From assembly GCF_026745355.1 (NCBI RefSeq), contig NC_079208.1, positions 52,058,776 through 52,122,775 on the forward strand: a stretch of DNA of 64,000 bases, read 5' to 3'. Origin of the DNA: Beta vulgaris subsp. vulgaris. Taxonomy: Eukaryota; Streptophyta; Magnoliopsida; Caryophyllales; Amaranthaceae. Numbering within the stretch: the first letter of the stretch is position 1; each line of letters opens with the position of its first letter. Shown here one piece after another: positions 11,686 to 22,369 of this stretch. Under the pieces are notes generated by a model. It was given only the letters and a program-made list of their open reading frames with translations, was not told the DNA's origin and searched no databases. The translations under genes and the position numbers were made by a program.

Positions 11686-12357
11686 GTTTTTTTTTGACAG
11701 GAAGAAAAATAATTTCATTGATAAGGGATAGCCAAACGGCACTTACAATCAATTCCTGGAAAATTCCAACATAGGTATATAACACCTTAGAACTAGATAC
11801 ATCGCAAATTTGATAAAAAATAGCCTTAATAAAAAACTTCATCTGAAGCAATGCAATCTGTGAGTTCGCCCTGATTCGGCTTAACTTCTGTTGATACATA
11901 GTCGTTTGGGTAAAAATACTTCCGTGGTCTTCTAGATTCTTACAGAGAATAGTGATTGTTAGATCTTCCTTCTTCATTAGTCGAACAAAAAAAGAAATGG
12001 AACATCCTACAATAAATACCATCTTAATGATGGGATATACTTATTGGAAGCAATTAAAAAAGTTTTTGGGCTTACAACCGGTATGAACACCAGTGGAAGC
12101 CCCTACAAAGATTCACAATTGAGACCAAGAAGAAAAGTGATGAAAAAACAAAGAATGAAGGAAGAACCTTCAAAAAAAGAAGAAAAAACCTAGCGACGGA
12201 GATTAGGAAAAAAACCCTCTCAAAGGGAAACCCTCGAGAGAAAAAATCCTCCCAAGAAAAAACCCTAGAGGGAACCATCTAATGGGATGAAGAGTGACTT
12301 AATAACCCTATAAAAATGATTATTAAAGCTCTTATCCTTCTCAACAAATCAGCCTGT
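11686..12357 (-). mobile_element. Short LINE-derived copy: leader joined to 3' end, with TSD
   Basis: On the - strand the element reads from a leader rich in CTCTAGGGTTTTTTC words (about 12290-12150), through unrecognised sequence, to the LINE-type 3' end ATCAATGAAATTATTTTTC and an A tail (11686-11696 as T). A 9-bp TSD tattaaggt flanks it (11677-11685 and 12358-12366). The reverse transcriptase region is absent, so this is an internally deleted, non-autonomous copy about 670 bp long. A SINE with a LINE-like tail is an alternative reading. Confidence 0.62.
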
Positions 12358-12559
12358 TATTAAGGTTATTTGAATTATTATTCAGAAATATCTTTATTAC
12401 TTTTCCTTTAATAAAATCCTAATTAATTTAGAAAAGTCATGAATATTGTGCTGAAATAATTGTTAAAGTTAAGTTGGGCAAATGTTGCTATCAAGAGAAT
12501 AGAACAAAGAAGAAAAGTTTTATAAAGAAAAACAGGATTTAATGATGGAAACCACTTGG

Positions 12560-12770
12560 AAGGATGAGGAGCTAACTCATGTGGTAGAGCACTCCCCTCT
12601 GATCTTTGAGGTTAGGGGTTCGATCCTTACCCCCAGCATTATGTTGGGGTATTTCCTTAGCATGCTTTGCATGCTTTACCAGCCAATGTGCTGGTAGTTC
12701 CTACAAGGCTAGTAGCCTTGGTAGGAGTTAGCCCTTGGGCTGACTTAATTTCCCAATAAAAAAAAAAAAA
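12560..12770 (+). mobile_element. SINE, full length, tRNA-derived, 19-bp TSD
   Basis: The body opens with a tRNA-like head. The A box is TAACTCATGTGGTAGAGC (12573-12590) and the B box is GGTTCGATCC (about 12618). It continues with a tRNA-unrelated body containing small hairpins (gcatgctttgcatgc and ccagccaatgtgctgg) and ends in an A tail (12757-12770). A perfect 19-bp TSD, aatgatggaaaccacttgg, occurs at 12541-12559 and 12771-12789. Perfect TSDs and the intact tail imply a recent insertion. Confidence 0.93.
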
Positions 12771-13079
12771 AATGATGGAAACCACTTGGGGGCTGACAAC
12801 TCATCGACCGTAATCCAGCTCTATTTTCCGTGTCAAAATTTAAGCCGTCGTGAGAATCCGCTCCTTTGGCTTTCGTTTGTTGATTGTATTTGTTCATTTA
12901 AAAGAAGCAGTGTTTCGCTCTTTTGCATCTGTTTTTCTAAAGTCCAGCTATTTAATATACATGTCAAATTAGGGGAGAAAGTGTGAAAATTTCCAGGAAT
13001 GTGTAATGGAAGCTAAGATGGAGGTACATATTAAGTCATATCTTTATACATACAAATTCTGAATGTACAAGACCAACTA

Positions 13080-13289
13080 CTTCCTCCGTTTCTTTTTACT
13101 CACTATACTTTCCATTATGGGAAGTTTCACATTACTTGCTACACTTCTTTTTTAGGCAATAAACTCTTTCTATCTTCTCTCCTCCCACATGGGTCCCTTT
13201 TCTTTTTACTCTCTACCTCTCTCTTTTCCAAAAATTGCCGAGGAGTCCGTGAAATGAGAAGTGTAGCGAGTAAAAAGAAACAGAGGAAG
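13080..13289. mobile_element. Stowaway MITE (210 bp)
   Basis: Inverted ends CTTCCTCCGTTTCTTTTTAC and, reversed, CTTCCTCTGTTTCTTTTTAC, flanked by TA on both sides (13078-13079 and 13290-13291). The end words, size and TA target are those of Stowaway. Confidence 0.87.
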
Positions 13290-14006
13290 TATAATAATTT
13301 AATGGATACATTTTAAGTTCTAATAACCAACGTAGAAGTATATGGTACGTAAATACAATGCACAACTACAGGAGTTACGTCTGATGTATGGGTGGTCATT
13401 GTTTTTTTTTGTCACATTATTATTTCTTTGTAATTCATGCATGTAATTAGTAAACTTAATTATTTTGGCTTGATGAGTTTTAGATAAATTTAACTTTAGT
13501 ATTTTATACGGTTAATATTAGCCTCCTTTGCATGATCTCCCTAATTAAATACCAAAATTTGTAATCTTTAGTCAAACATGATATGATACTATGGTGTATT
13601 ATCTTGAATGTTGTAATTAATGTCAACTTGAGTAAAAGAAAACAAATTTTCTAAAAGGAAGGTGTTAAAAATAAAACTAGGGCACAAATGGACTTATATA
13701 TGAGCACACTGCTTGGTTATAATTTTCTGATCATAGTTTGCTTTGTTCGTCCTTGGATGTTGTCCTATTCACATTGTTTCCGCTACACTTTTATTTTGTG
13801 GCAGTTTGTAATATCCTTTGCCTTAACGGCAAATTCCTCCATTATTAATGAAGTACGAAAATCATTATTATCACATTTGCAGAAAGGTTTAGAGTTGGCC
13901 ACTGAGCTCAGTTGAGCAGAGCCCATATGATTCAATCTAGGACCTAGGTCACTTGTTTAGGCCCTTAAAACAACCCCTCTCGATTTAGTATACTTAGAGT
14001 GGGTAT
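13290..14006. other. AT-rich spacer before the Mutator element
   Basis: No gene is seen. A short + strand reading frame at 13688-13915 has no recognisable motif and is not supported as a gene. Confidence 0.45.
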
Positions 14007-14015
14007 ATAATGGAC

Positions 14016-14091
14016 GAGTCCGGATCCTCTAGAGTTATTAGAGAACTCTAGAGGTAGAGTTCGTGTAATCTCATCCCTCCATCTAAATCTA
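14016..14091 (+). repeat. Left terminal inverted repeat of the MULE (76 bp)
   Basis: Matches 19358-19433 in reverse with a single mismatch. It contains the inner palindrome CTCTAGAGttattagagaaCTCTAGAG, which places two copies of one short motif near the very end, a plausible transposase-binding layout. Confidence 0.93.
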
Positions 14092-14781
14092 CGGTTATTA
14101 ATTTAAAACAAATCATTTTATTTAAGGAAATAAAATAAACATCTAAAACTTAAGGAAATATGCAAAGGAGACGTAGTTTTTCCGCCATACACATTCACAA
14201 ACTCCATTGATGGACTATGAAAGAGTTTGAGAAACTTATAATCTATATCTTGCCACTACCGTACCAATCATAATTTTTTCAAAAAAAAATCTGCATCACA
14301 CGACTAAACTGTCGAAGAAGATATTGATTATATAATTTCAGTGGTGTGGATTCTGTTTCTTTGAAGCCATGTAAGTTTAATAAAAACTCCATTTATGTTT
14401 AATTTGTATTTTTTTATTGCAAATTATTGTGTCAATGTTAATTATGTTATTGCTGTTATATTTTCTATTCTTATGTAATTCAATAATTTTATGAATATTA
14501 TGTATACAACCAACAACTTTAGAGAAGGGTATACTATACTACATTGAATAAGACGTTTATTGATGTTTAGTTTTTGTTAGTTTTTCTTTTGGGGGTGAGG
14601 GTAGTATTATACAACAAACATAGATGCAGAGAATGGTATTTTTCCTAGTTATTTTAAGTACATGAAAAAAAAACTTCATTCTTGATCATTTTTTTAGTAT
14701 TTGACAGAATGGTTAAAGAGACTCACAACTAAATCATATATTATATATTTATTAGTATTATTGTTCTTGAACCTTGAAATG

Positions 14782-17025
14782 ATCCGTTGTGATTCATGTG
14801 TCTCAGATTTAATGGAAGACTTGTCTACAAACCATGAATTAAATGGTCATATAGATGTGCCGGAAATTTGGATCCCTCATATTGGCATGGAATTTGATTC
14901 GGTGGACGTCTTGGATTTTTTGGTTAAATTATGGGGGAAAGATAGGTTTTAATGTTCGTAAACATTGGGAAAACAAGAGTAAGAAGGACGGACTTGTGAC
15001 ATCTAGAAGATTTTTATGTGCAAATTAAAAGAGGGTTACCGTTGTCTTGACAAGCGAGATAACTTGACAAAAAATCCTAGAGCAGAAAGAAGAACAGGTT
15101 GCAAGGTTCGTCTTGGTATCTCTTTAGATAAGGGCACTGGAAAATATCGAGTTCATGATTTTGTATCTGAACATAATCATGTACTCCATTCGCAAGAAAC
15201 TATTCACTTACTGTCATCACAAAGAAAAATAACTGAAGTACAAGCTATTGAAATTGAACTTGCTGATGATTTTGGTATTCAGCCTAGAGCAGCACATGAG
15301 TTCATTGGTGCACATGTGGGTGGAAACCCAATCTTGGCTACACCCGTCGAGATCACAAAAATTATTTAAGGAGTAAGCGCCAAAGAGATATGATGTATGG
15401 GGAAGCTGGAAGTTTGTTAAGGTACTTTCACTTGCAAACAATGGAGAACCCTTCTTTCCAGTATTCAGTTCAGTTGGATTGTGAAGAAAAAATAACAAAT
15501 ATATTTTGGGCAGATGCAAAAATGATAATTGACTATGCTTCATTTGGAGACGTAGTTGCCTTTGATACTACATTCGGCACAAATAAAGAAAATAGACCAC
15601 TTGGTGTTTTTGTTGGTTTTAACCATTTCAGGGAGACGGTTGTTTTTGGCGCTGCTCTATTATACGATGAAACAATTGAATCTTTTAAATGGCTTTTTGA
15701 AACCTTTCTAGCAACCCATGACAATAAGCATCCAAAGACTCTATTTACAGATCAAGACATTGCTATGGGAATTGCTATTTCAGAGATGATGCCGAATGTG
15801 TGGCATGGACTATGTACTTGGCACATAAAGGAAAATGCAACGAAGCACTTGTTAAGTAATGGAGCTGATGTTTTTCGAGAATTCAAAGCATGTATGTATA
15901 GCATTGAAGATGAAGTAGAGTTTGAAAAAGCCTTCAATGCATTACGTGGGAAAGTGAAAAAGGTTACTTGGTTAGACTTCATTTATCCCTTTAAGAAACA
16001 GTGGGCGGAGTGCTATATGAGAAATGTATTTTCATTAGGGATGCGGAGCACTCAATTAAGCGAAAGCTTCAATTCTGATTTAAAAGATTATCTAAAATGC
16101 AACATGGACGTTATGCGTTTTTTTAAACAATTTGAGAGAGTACTTGATTTAAAGCGTCAAAACGAGATAAATCATGAGTTTGATTCGAAGGAAAATCTGC
16201 CAAGGATAAAGATGAGGAGAATTCCTTTACTTAATCAAGTTGGTAAATTATACACTCCTCAAATTTTTGCAAGCTTTCAAGATGAGTATGAATTGTCTAA
16301 TGCAGCTTATGTTAAGGATGTTGTAGAAGGCGAACTTCACAATGAATATAGAGTTGTTCAACCTAGACAATGATAGCTCTATTGATACGGAATACCAAGT
16401 ATTTGGTGATGCTTCGACTAAAACAGTTTCATGTAGTTGTAGAATGTTTGAGAGATTGGGGATACTATGTGCTCATGCTTTGAAGGTCCTTGATGTCATG
16501 AACATTAAATTGATACCCGAGAAATATATTTTGAAACGTTGGACTAGAGAAGGTAGGAGTGGGGTCGTGCAAGATAGATGTGGGAGGACTGTTCTTGAGG
16601 ACCCTCGGTTGGAAGCTACTCTTAGATATAGAGCTTTATGCAGGAAATTTTTAAAAGTTGCATGTCAAGCATATAACTTTGTAGAAGTATCCTCATTGGT
16701 CGATAATGGCTTGGATAATATTACTGTTGAGGTTAACAAGAAATTGTCAAGCATGAAAGCAGAGCAAAGCTATCGGGTTGCTTCCATTGTTCCTGATTTG
16801 AATGCACAAGTTCAGCCAAGTAGTGTAGAAGACTACATTTCTAGCAAGGCTACTTTGAAGAAAAAAGAATCGAAAAAGGCTAGAAAAAGAAGAAAAAGTT
16901 GGACCGAGAAATTTCATGATAAGAATGTCAAAACTCAACCATCTAAAACAAGTGAGACCAAGCGTAGCAAGAACAATGCACCATCACGTGAACAAAGTAA
17001 AGAAAAACAGCCACCAAAGGTATAG
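14782..17025 (+). pseudogene. MULE transposase, FAR1/MURA type, frameshifted
   Basis: Reading across frames gives, in order: an N-terminal FAR1 DNA-binding region (IPHIGMEFDS, then VRKHWENKSKKDG, then GCKVRLGISLDK and SEHNHVL, 14860-15190); a MULE transposase domain at 15390-16340 with the acidic residues kept (VAFDTTFGTN, LFTDQDIAM, STQLSESFNSDLKD) and the CTWHI motif; a SWIM zinc finger at about 16430-16490 (CSCRMFERLGILCAHA); and a basic tail (KKARKRRKSW) that may serve nuclear import. Frame breaks lie near 14940 (in a G/A run), 15020, 15335 and 16345. The family cuts element ends and inserts with 9-bp duplications. Domesticated relatives are the FAR1/FHY3 factors, but the flanking inverted ends show this copy belongs to a transposon. 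Confidence 0.9.
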
Positions 17026-18113
17026 TAAATAAATGTTCAAAACATGTTGTTATGTGATACTACTCTATATTACTAACTCTTTTTTTTGGTTCCTCACAGC
17101 AAGTTGAAAAGCAGGATGCAGGAAAATAAGACACTTACTGTGTAATTGCGAGTGATTGTGTGCCTTTCTATGCGCGAGTGCACTCGTATGCAAGCACACT
17201 ACTAGTAACTAACTTTTTAGTTTATGTGTGGTGGATGTAGGTCTGTAGGTTCTTCCTACTTGGTTCTAGATGTTCACTTGAAGCGACATGTATGCAAACG
17301 CATAAAGTTGGTTGGTTCCTGGTCTTGGCAGCTAATATTCATAGTCTGGCAGCTAGTAGTGTTTTTAGATTACTTATGAGTTAGAATTGTTACTTTACTC
17401 AATTGTGAGTTTGTGTTAGAGTTACTTGGAGTATGCTCAAAAGAGTAACCTCGTCAGTACATCATCTACCATTGGACCATAAACCTTTTTGTATCTTATT
17501 AACATTTCACACACTTTCTTCTGCAATTTGTACTAAATTTAGATTTGTTGGTATGTCGTCAGCATCCGGAGTCTGAAATGCGTAATCTTGGGACTTATTC
17601 AAGAGCTGTTGACAAACTTTCTTTTTAGATCCTTTAATGATCTATCATATACATTTCTGCAATTTCCATTTCCATCTTATGCTAATTCATCACCAGATTA
17701 TGTTAATTTTTCTTCTTCAATTTGTTTGGGACTCATCTAATGGTGAGAATATATTCAGTATCCTCATTGGTCAACATATGTCAGGTTTGTTCACCTACAC
17801 TAGTAAATTTCTTACTAGTAAAATCCTTGTAGAGTAGCTGATTTTTTTGTTCGTTTGAACTACTCTGCTTTCATTCCACTGTATCCAGTGGGAGTTGCTG
17901 GTGAAAGTAAGTAAATCCCTTTATCTATTAGTATCATTTATTTGTAACATAGGGTGTTTTAGTCGCTTTTATGTTGTTAATACTTCATTCCTCAATCACA
18001 GGCATTTGTAAGCTGATTTGAGCTTAATATATTTTCCAATAGTAATTTGTACATTCCACTGTGTTCGAATTGAAGGCTAAAAGTTGCCTCTTAATGTTGC
18101 TTTGAAAGAAACT
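17026..18113. other. MULE interior, unassigned
   Basis: AT-rich DNA downstream of the transposase with no coding match I can recognise. It may be the transposase 3' region or acquired DNA. Confidence 0.4.
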
Positions 18114-18185
18114 TGCCTATGTAGGAGTTGAACCTACATCTTTGCATGTTGTCATGCAATGCTCTCCATATTGAGCTAATAGGCA
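18114..18185 (-). tRNA. tRNA-like cloverleaf (probable tRNA pseudogene) inside the MULE
   Basis: The - strand folds into a full cloverleaf: acceptor TGCCTAT/ATAGGCA (7 of 7 pairs), D stem GCTC/GAGC, anticodon stem TTGCA/TGCAA, and T stem GTAGG/CCTAC with loop TTCAACT. A-box (TTAGCTCAATATGG) and B-box (GGTTCAACTCC) words are present. The anticodon loop is 8 bases (TGACAACA) and lacks a normal U33 setting, so no amino acid can be assigned; there is no clear downstream T run. It is either a decayed tRNA gene, an organelle-derived tRNA, or a SINE head. Confidence 0.5.
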
Positions 18186-18946
18186 TATATCCTATGTAAA
18201 GTCAGTAAACAAGAGAGCTTATCTTGAGTTATACTTGTGGGAGTCAAACAATAAACTGTGAAAAACGCAAAAGACTTGGGCAACATTACACTGCCTACAA
18301 TTTTCATATAACCATCAAGAATATTTGTCAAGGTTTATTCATGAAAAAGGATATTTGTAGCCGAGAACTCTTGATGTTGTCTAGTCCTTAGTGATGTAGA
18401 ATTTTAAGCTGAAGTGATATTGCAATAACATTTTGGGATTAACAGTAGGTTTGGCATCATTGAGTGACAACAAAACTTTCATAGTGTATAAAACACACCC
18501 AATATTGACGAAACCATCCAACTCTTTGCAAAGTACTACATTGTTTAACATATCTACTCCATCTGCAATGCTTATAATCAATGAAAAGAGCACAATCACA
18601 CAATGCAGCAGGTACTAGAACCACACTATGAATTCATCTATCTAGTTTACAACTAAATTCATAATTTCATATAAACTCTTTTAAGATGAACCATATGCAA
18701 TATGCAAATAATCGTCCTCTCACATCTTAAAAAAAAGATGAACAGTATGTAAAAGGCAAAAACACAACATTAAAATCAAAATTGAAGCTTTCATTAAAAC
18801 ACAACTATAATTTGATAACAAGATAAAAATTAAACTCTACCTAAATTATTATGATACTAAAATAATCACAAATTTTTTTAAAAAATAAATCAGAGGTGTT
18901 GACGCCAGAATTCAAAACCAAAGAAATGAAAAATTAAATCGCAAAC
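18186..18946. other. MULE interior, unassigned, AT-rich
   Basis: No gene is recognised. On the - strand this would be the intron side of the captured exon at 18947-19038, but no further exon is identifiable. Confidence 0.4.
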
Positions 18947-19038
18947 CATCGATAAGGATCGGCGATTTTGATGCCGAAATAATCGCCGCCGACGGAATCA
19001 TCACGGCGAGAAGACGGATACTGCAATGCGGAAGCCAT
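18947..19038 (-). pseudogene. Captured first exon resembling prolyl oligopeptidase (30 codons)
   Basis: The - strand reads MASALQYPSSRRDDSV then GGDYFGIKIADPYRW, starting at 19038. This matches the known N-terminus of plant prolyl endopeptidases (LQYP..RRDESV..DYHGVKIADPYRWLE). The similarity stops inside the W codon, exactly at a possible GT splice donor (18946-18945), after which an in-frame stop follows. This is what a copied genomic exon plus intron start would look like. The 5' side (19040-19130) is GA-rich on the + strand, like a CT-rich plant leader. The fragment sits within the right end of the MULE, so the element appears to have acquired host gene DNA (Pack-MULE behaviour). The partial protein can have no peptidase activity. 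Confidence 0.72.
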
Positions 19039-19357
19039 GGAAGAGGTGGAGAAGGTAGGAGGAGAAGGAGGAGAGAGAAAATGAGAGGGTTGAGAAGTTC
19101 AGTTGTGGAAGTAATGTTTGAAGTATTAGAGAGAAATTTTTTTAAAAATCACAAATTCTAGGTTGAATTTGGTGGTTTAGGGGAAGGATTGGAGGGAGGG
19201 TGGAAGAGAAAGAAACAGTAAAGGGGTAGGAGAGAGAAATGAGGGAGATGGGTGGAAGAGAAAGAAAGAGTAGAGTAAGGGGTAGGACACCGTAGGAGAG
19301 AGAAATCAAATAGATTTGGGTATTTTTTTTTTTTTTTAAATGGACGGCTGAGATGAA

Positions 19358-19433
19358 TAGATTTAGATGGAGGGATGAGATTACACGAACTCTACCTCTA
19401 AAGTTCTCTAATAACTCTAGAGGATCCGGACTC
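19358..19433 (-). repeat. Right terminal inverted repeat of the MULE (76 bp)
   Basis: Reverse complement of 14016-14091 with one mismatch, followed directly by the 9-bp TSD copy ATAATGGAC. Confidence 0.93.
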
Positions 19434-19639
19434 ATAATGGACGATGTGTCAACCTTCTATAATCCACCGGTCTGGTTCACCCTTTTTTTGATTTTTTTTC
19501 CAAATAATGTCTTATAAAAGAAGATTTTTTTTTTTTTTAAATAAGATAATGGCCAATATTCTAAAGAAAGCTTCGAAGAAGATAAGGACACAACTACACA
19601 AGAGTAAGAGAGAAGTGGTCCTACACAGCTACACCTAGC

Positions 19640-21190
19640 CATTGTTTTTTTTTTTATATAATTAGTTTTCTATTTTATTTCATTAAATGGCAAAGAGCTG
19701 CCAGTTACAAAGGATGCATATTAAAGTAGCAGATAGCTACAATAAACTGATCAGATGAGAAACAAACTAATGACTAAATCAAAATGAAAATCCCTCATAA
19801 AAGAGAAATTGATCAGCAGGAGTCAACACCAAGCCAAAAATTCGTCACATCTCCTTAATCCTTGCTTAGCAAGAGCATCAACCACAACATTTGAACCTCG
19901 GTAATTATGGGATATTGAGACATTCAACCATGATTTCCTTGCATTTCTTATGAAGTTAAGGGTGAAGGCTAAATTCCACGGGCCTCCACTATCTTCGTTG
20001 CACCATCTAACAGCATTGGCGGAGTCCGATTCAATGGAGATTTGATTAAGTTTGACGCGCTCACAATCGAGAGTGATTCTAATGGCTCGAAAAATTGCAA
20101 ACAATTCAGCCGAATTATTTCCATGAGCGGGATTGGACTCAAGAAGATGCATATGAAGGTGCCAAGAGAGTCTCTTAATACACCACCAACCGCAACATGT
20201 GAGAGGCACGCATCATAGAATGCATCAACATTCCATTTTAACATTCTAACTGAGGAGGCCCCGAGACCAAAGAGAGGGCAAGGCTTGATTTGGACTGATA
20301 AGATTCGCATATTTGGGGTTCCTTCATAACAAGCACGAAGGTTTACGAAGAATATCCATGGTAGATTAAGGAAATTTACAATCCCAATTTTTGATCCACC
20401 AACTAAATCTCATGAGAACCAATTCTTGCAGAGCTTTGATAGATGAATGTGAGTTATTGAAAATTCGATCATTCCTCTATTTCCAAAGTGACCAGATTAT
20501 TATGAAAAATATGGCAAGCCAGATTTATTAAAAAAATGGCCAGTGGCTCCCATAGCTGCATTGACGAAACCCGTCACCAAGAGGGTCGGGGAAAACCCAA
20601 GATAACCCCCATAATTTTAGCCACCAGTGCTAGATCTCACTAGAGAACTTACAATGCATGAGAAGGTGGTCACAGGTTCTAATATGTGAGTTGCATAGGA
20701 TCCATAGAGAGTCCGAGGGAGGGATGATGCCAATGCGCACAAGCTTAGCTACTTTTGTGTTAATCTTATCCGAAGTTGCCAACCACATGAAGACTTCTAT
20801 TCTATGAGGGACAACCGGACAAGACCCCTCCAAATACCTTTATAGGCTTCATTATGAGAGAGAGAATTTGTTTTATCATGTTCAATTGTTGCAGACTTGA
20901 TCGAAAATTCGCCTTTTTCTGAGGCATCCAAATATAACAATCTACTTGCGATAAATCTGGAACCCCATTGCTTAGAAGGAGAAGCAACTTGAAAATTTCA
21001 GCCTCATCCCTTGTGCATAACTGACACTTCCATGAAAGGGCTCATTGCCAAATTATTCCATCCCAAAAACCTATTGAAGCTATAGATGCATTAGGATGAG
21101 ATGCAATTAAAAACAACCTGGGGAAGCGATGTTTGAGAGTTCTTTCGTCGAGCCATATTTCATGCCAAAACTGTGTATATATGAGTTCCA
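19640..21190 (-). pseudogene. LINE (L1-type) 3' part, degenerate
   Basis: On the - strand, in order: unassigned RT-side sequence (21190-20840), a zinc-binding domain (VVPHRIEVFMWLATSDKI, then LCNSHIRTCDHLLMHC, about 20815-20640), the linker IIWSLWK..RNDRIFNN (about 20500-20460), and an RNase H domain (KWNVDAFYDACLSHV at about 20245, then AELFAIFRAIRI, SIESDSANAVRWCN, SNVVVDALAKQGL) ending near 19830. A 3' tail TTTAATGAAATAAAATAG and an A run (19646-19655 as T) close it. Several stops and shifts break the frame. Short similar words flank it at about 19468-19483 (ccggtctggttcaccc) and 21200-21215 (ccagtttggttcaccc), a possible decayed TSD. Confidence 0.82.
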
Positions 21191-21328
21191 TTACCAATCC
21201 AGTTTGGTTCACCCTCACTATTCTTGGTTCAAACAGTTACTTTTAGGCCTTCTATTTTGCTGTGTGATATTTTATATCTAATATTTTTGGCTTGATCACC
21301 ACCTAGATAGTAATCACCTTTAGATTTA

Positions 21329-22274
21329 GTTTGTCACTAGGTAGCCCTGAGGTTTCATAAAATGCATCTGGTATCCTCGTTGTTTCAGAAATGCACCAAA
21401 TACCCTTGTGATTTGCATAAAATGTACCAAGTACCCTTACTAACTAATGACGTTAAGTTTTCGTTAGCTTAGTTTACCATTTTGCTATTATTAACTCCTA
21501 ACCCTAAACCCTAACCCTCCTCCACCACCCCACCACCCAACCCTCCTCCCCCACCCCAGCACCCAACACCTAGCCCCTCCTTCCCTACCCCCGCAGCAGC
21601 CCCCCTCCTCCCCCACTACCCTAGTCCCCAACAGCCCCCTCCTCCCCACCCCCACCACCCAGTCCCCTATAGCCCCCTCCTCCCCCAACCCCCGCCGCAT
21701 CCCCCTCCTCCCCCACCCCTACCCCCGCTGTAGCCCCCACCCCCGTCGAATTCCCCCATCCCCGACAAAAAATACACCATCAGACCCGCAATAATTAAAG
21801 AGAAAGAAAAAGTGATTGGGGGTCATTGGTTGAAATCAACAGGGGTGGGGGGAATTCGATGAAAAATTGACGAGGGTGGGGGAACAGGGGTGGGGGTTGC
21901 GGGTATGGGGTGGGGTGGTGGTGGTGGGCTGCTGCGGGTGGTGGAGAGGAAAGGTGGTGGTGGTAAGGCGGTGGTGGTGGGGTTAGGGTTTGACGTTAGG
22001 GGGTTAAGGTCAGGTTAAATTAGGATTTGAAGTTAGGGGTTAGTTTTAGGATAGGGTTAGAAGTTAGGATTTAGTTTGTTAATTAGAGCTAATTAGAGTT
22101 TAATTGGGGTTAGAGGGGTTAATTAACCCTAAAAGCTAACTGAAACTTAACACCATTAGTTAGTAAGGGTACTTGGTGCATTTTATGCAAATCACAAGGG
22201 CATTTCGTGCATTTCTGAAACAACGAGGGTACGTGGTGCATTTCGTGAAACCTCAGGGGTACCTGGTGAAAACA
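21329..22274. mobile_element. Foldback element with C-rich and G-rich arms
   Basis: Long inverted ends of about 140 bp open GTTTGTCACTAGGTAGCCC and GTTTTCACCAGGTACCCC (reversed) and share GAGGTTTCA, CTCGTTGTTTCAGAAATG and CTTACTAACTAATG. The inner left arm (21500-21760) is almost all CCCCCACC and CCCTCC words. The inner right arm (21830-22090) is GGTGGTGGGG and TTAGGG words. The whole could fold into one long imperfect hairpin. There is no coding capacity and I see no clean TSD. Confidence 0.7.
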
Positions 22275-22369
22275 CCGTTGATAATAATGTATTGGAGGTA
22301 GTGCGGGGGTAAAGAGGCTGAGAGTTATCACAATATATGGTGATCGATCGATGTGCATACCCTTACGGC

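Larger units (their letters stand above)
14016..19433 (+). mobile_element. Complete Mutator-like element (MULE), 5418 bp
   Basis: Both ends can be read. The element starts GAGTCCGGATCCTCTAGAG and ends with its reverse complement. It is flanked by a perfect 9-bp TSD, ATAATGGAC (14007-14015 and 19434-19442). The inverted ends are 76 bp long with one mismatch. Inside are a FAR1/MURA-type transposase frame (14782-17025, broken), about 1.9 kb of unassigned DNA, a tRNA-like cloverleaf on the - strand (18114-18185), and a captured first exon resembling prolyl oligopeptidase on the - strand (18947-19038). The ends and TSD are far better kept than the transposase, so the last move may have used transposase supplied in trans. 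Confidence 0.93.

Noticed and set aside
14701..14952. Independent small protein with a hydrophobic start
   Set aside because: Its second half is the FAR1 region of the MULE transposase (IPHIGMEFDS) and it ends at a frameshift.
19468..21215. A LINE TSD made of ccggtctggttcaccc and ccagtttggttcaccc
   Set aside because: Two mismatches in 16 bases and distances that do not fit the A tail exactly; kept only as a remark.
21493..21520. CCCTAAACCCTAACCC run resembling telomere repeat
   Set aside because: Only two or three irregular units within a foldback element; not a telomere or a clear interstitial array.
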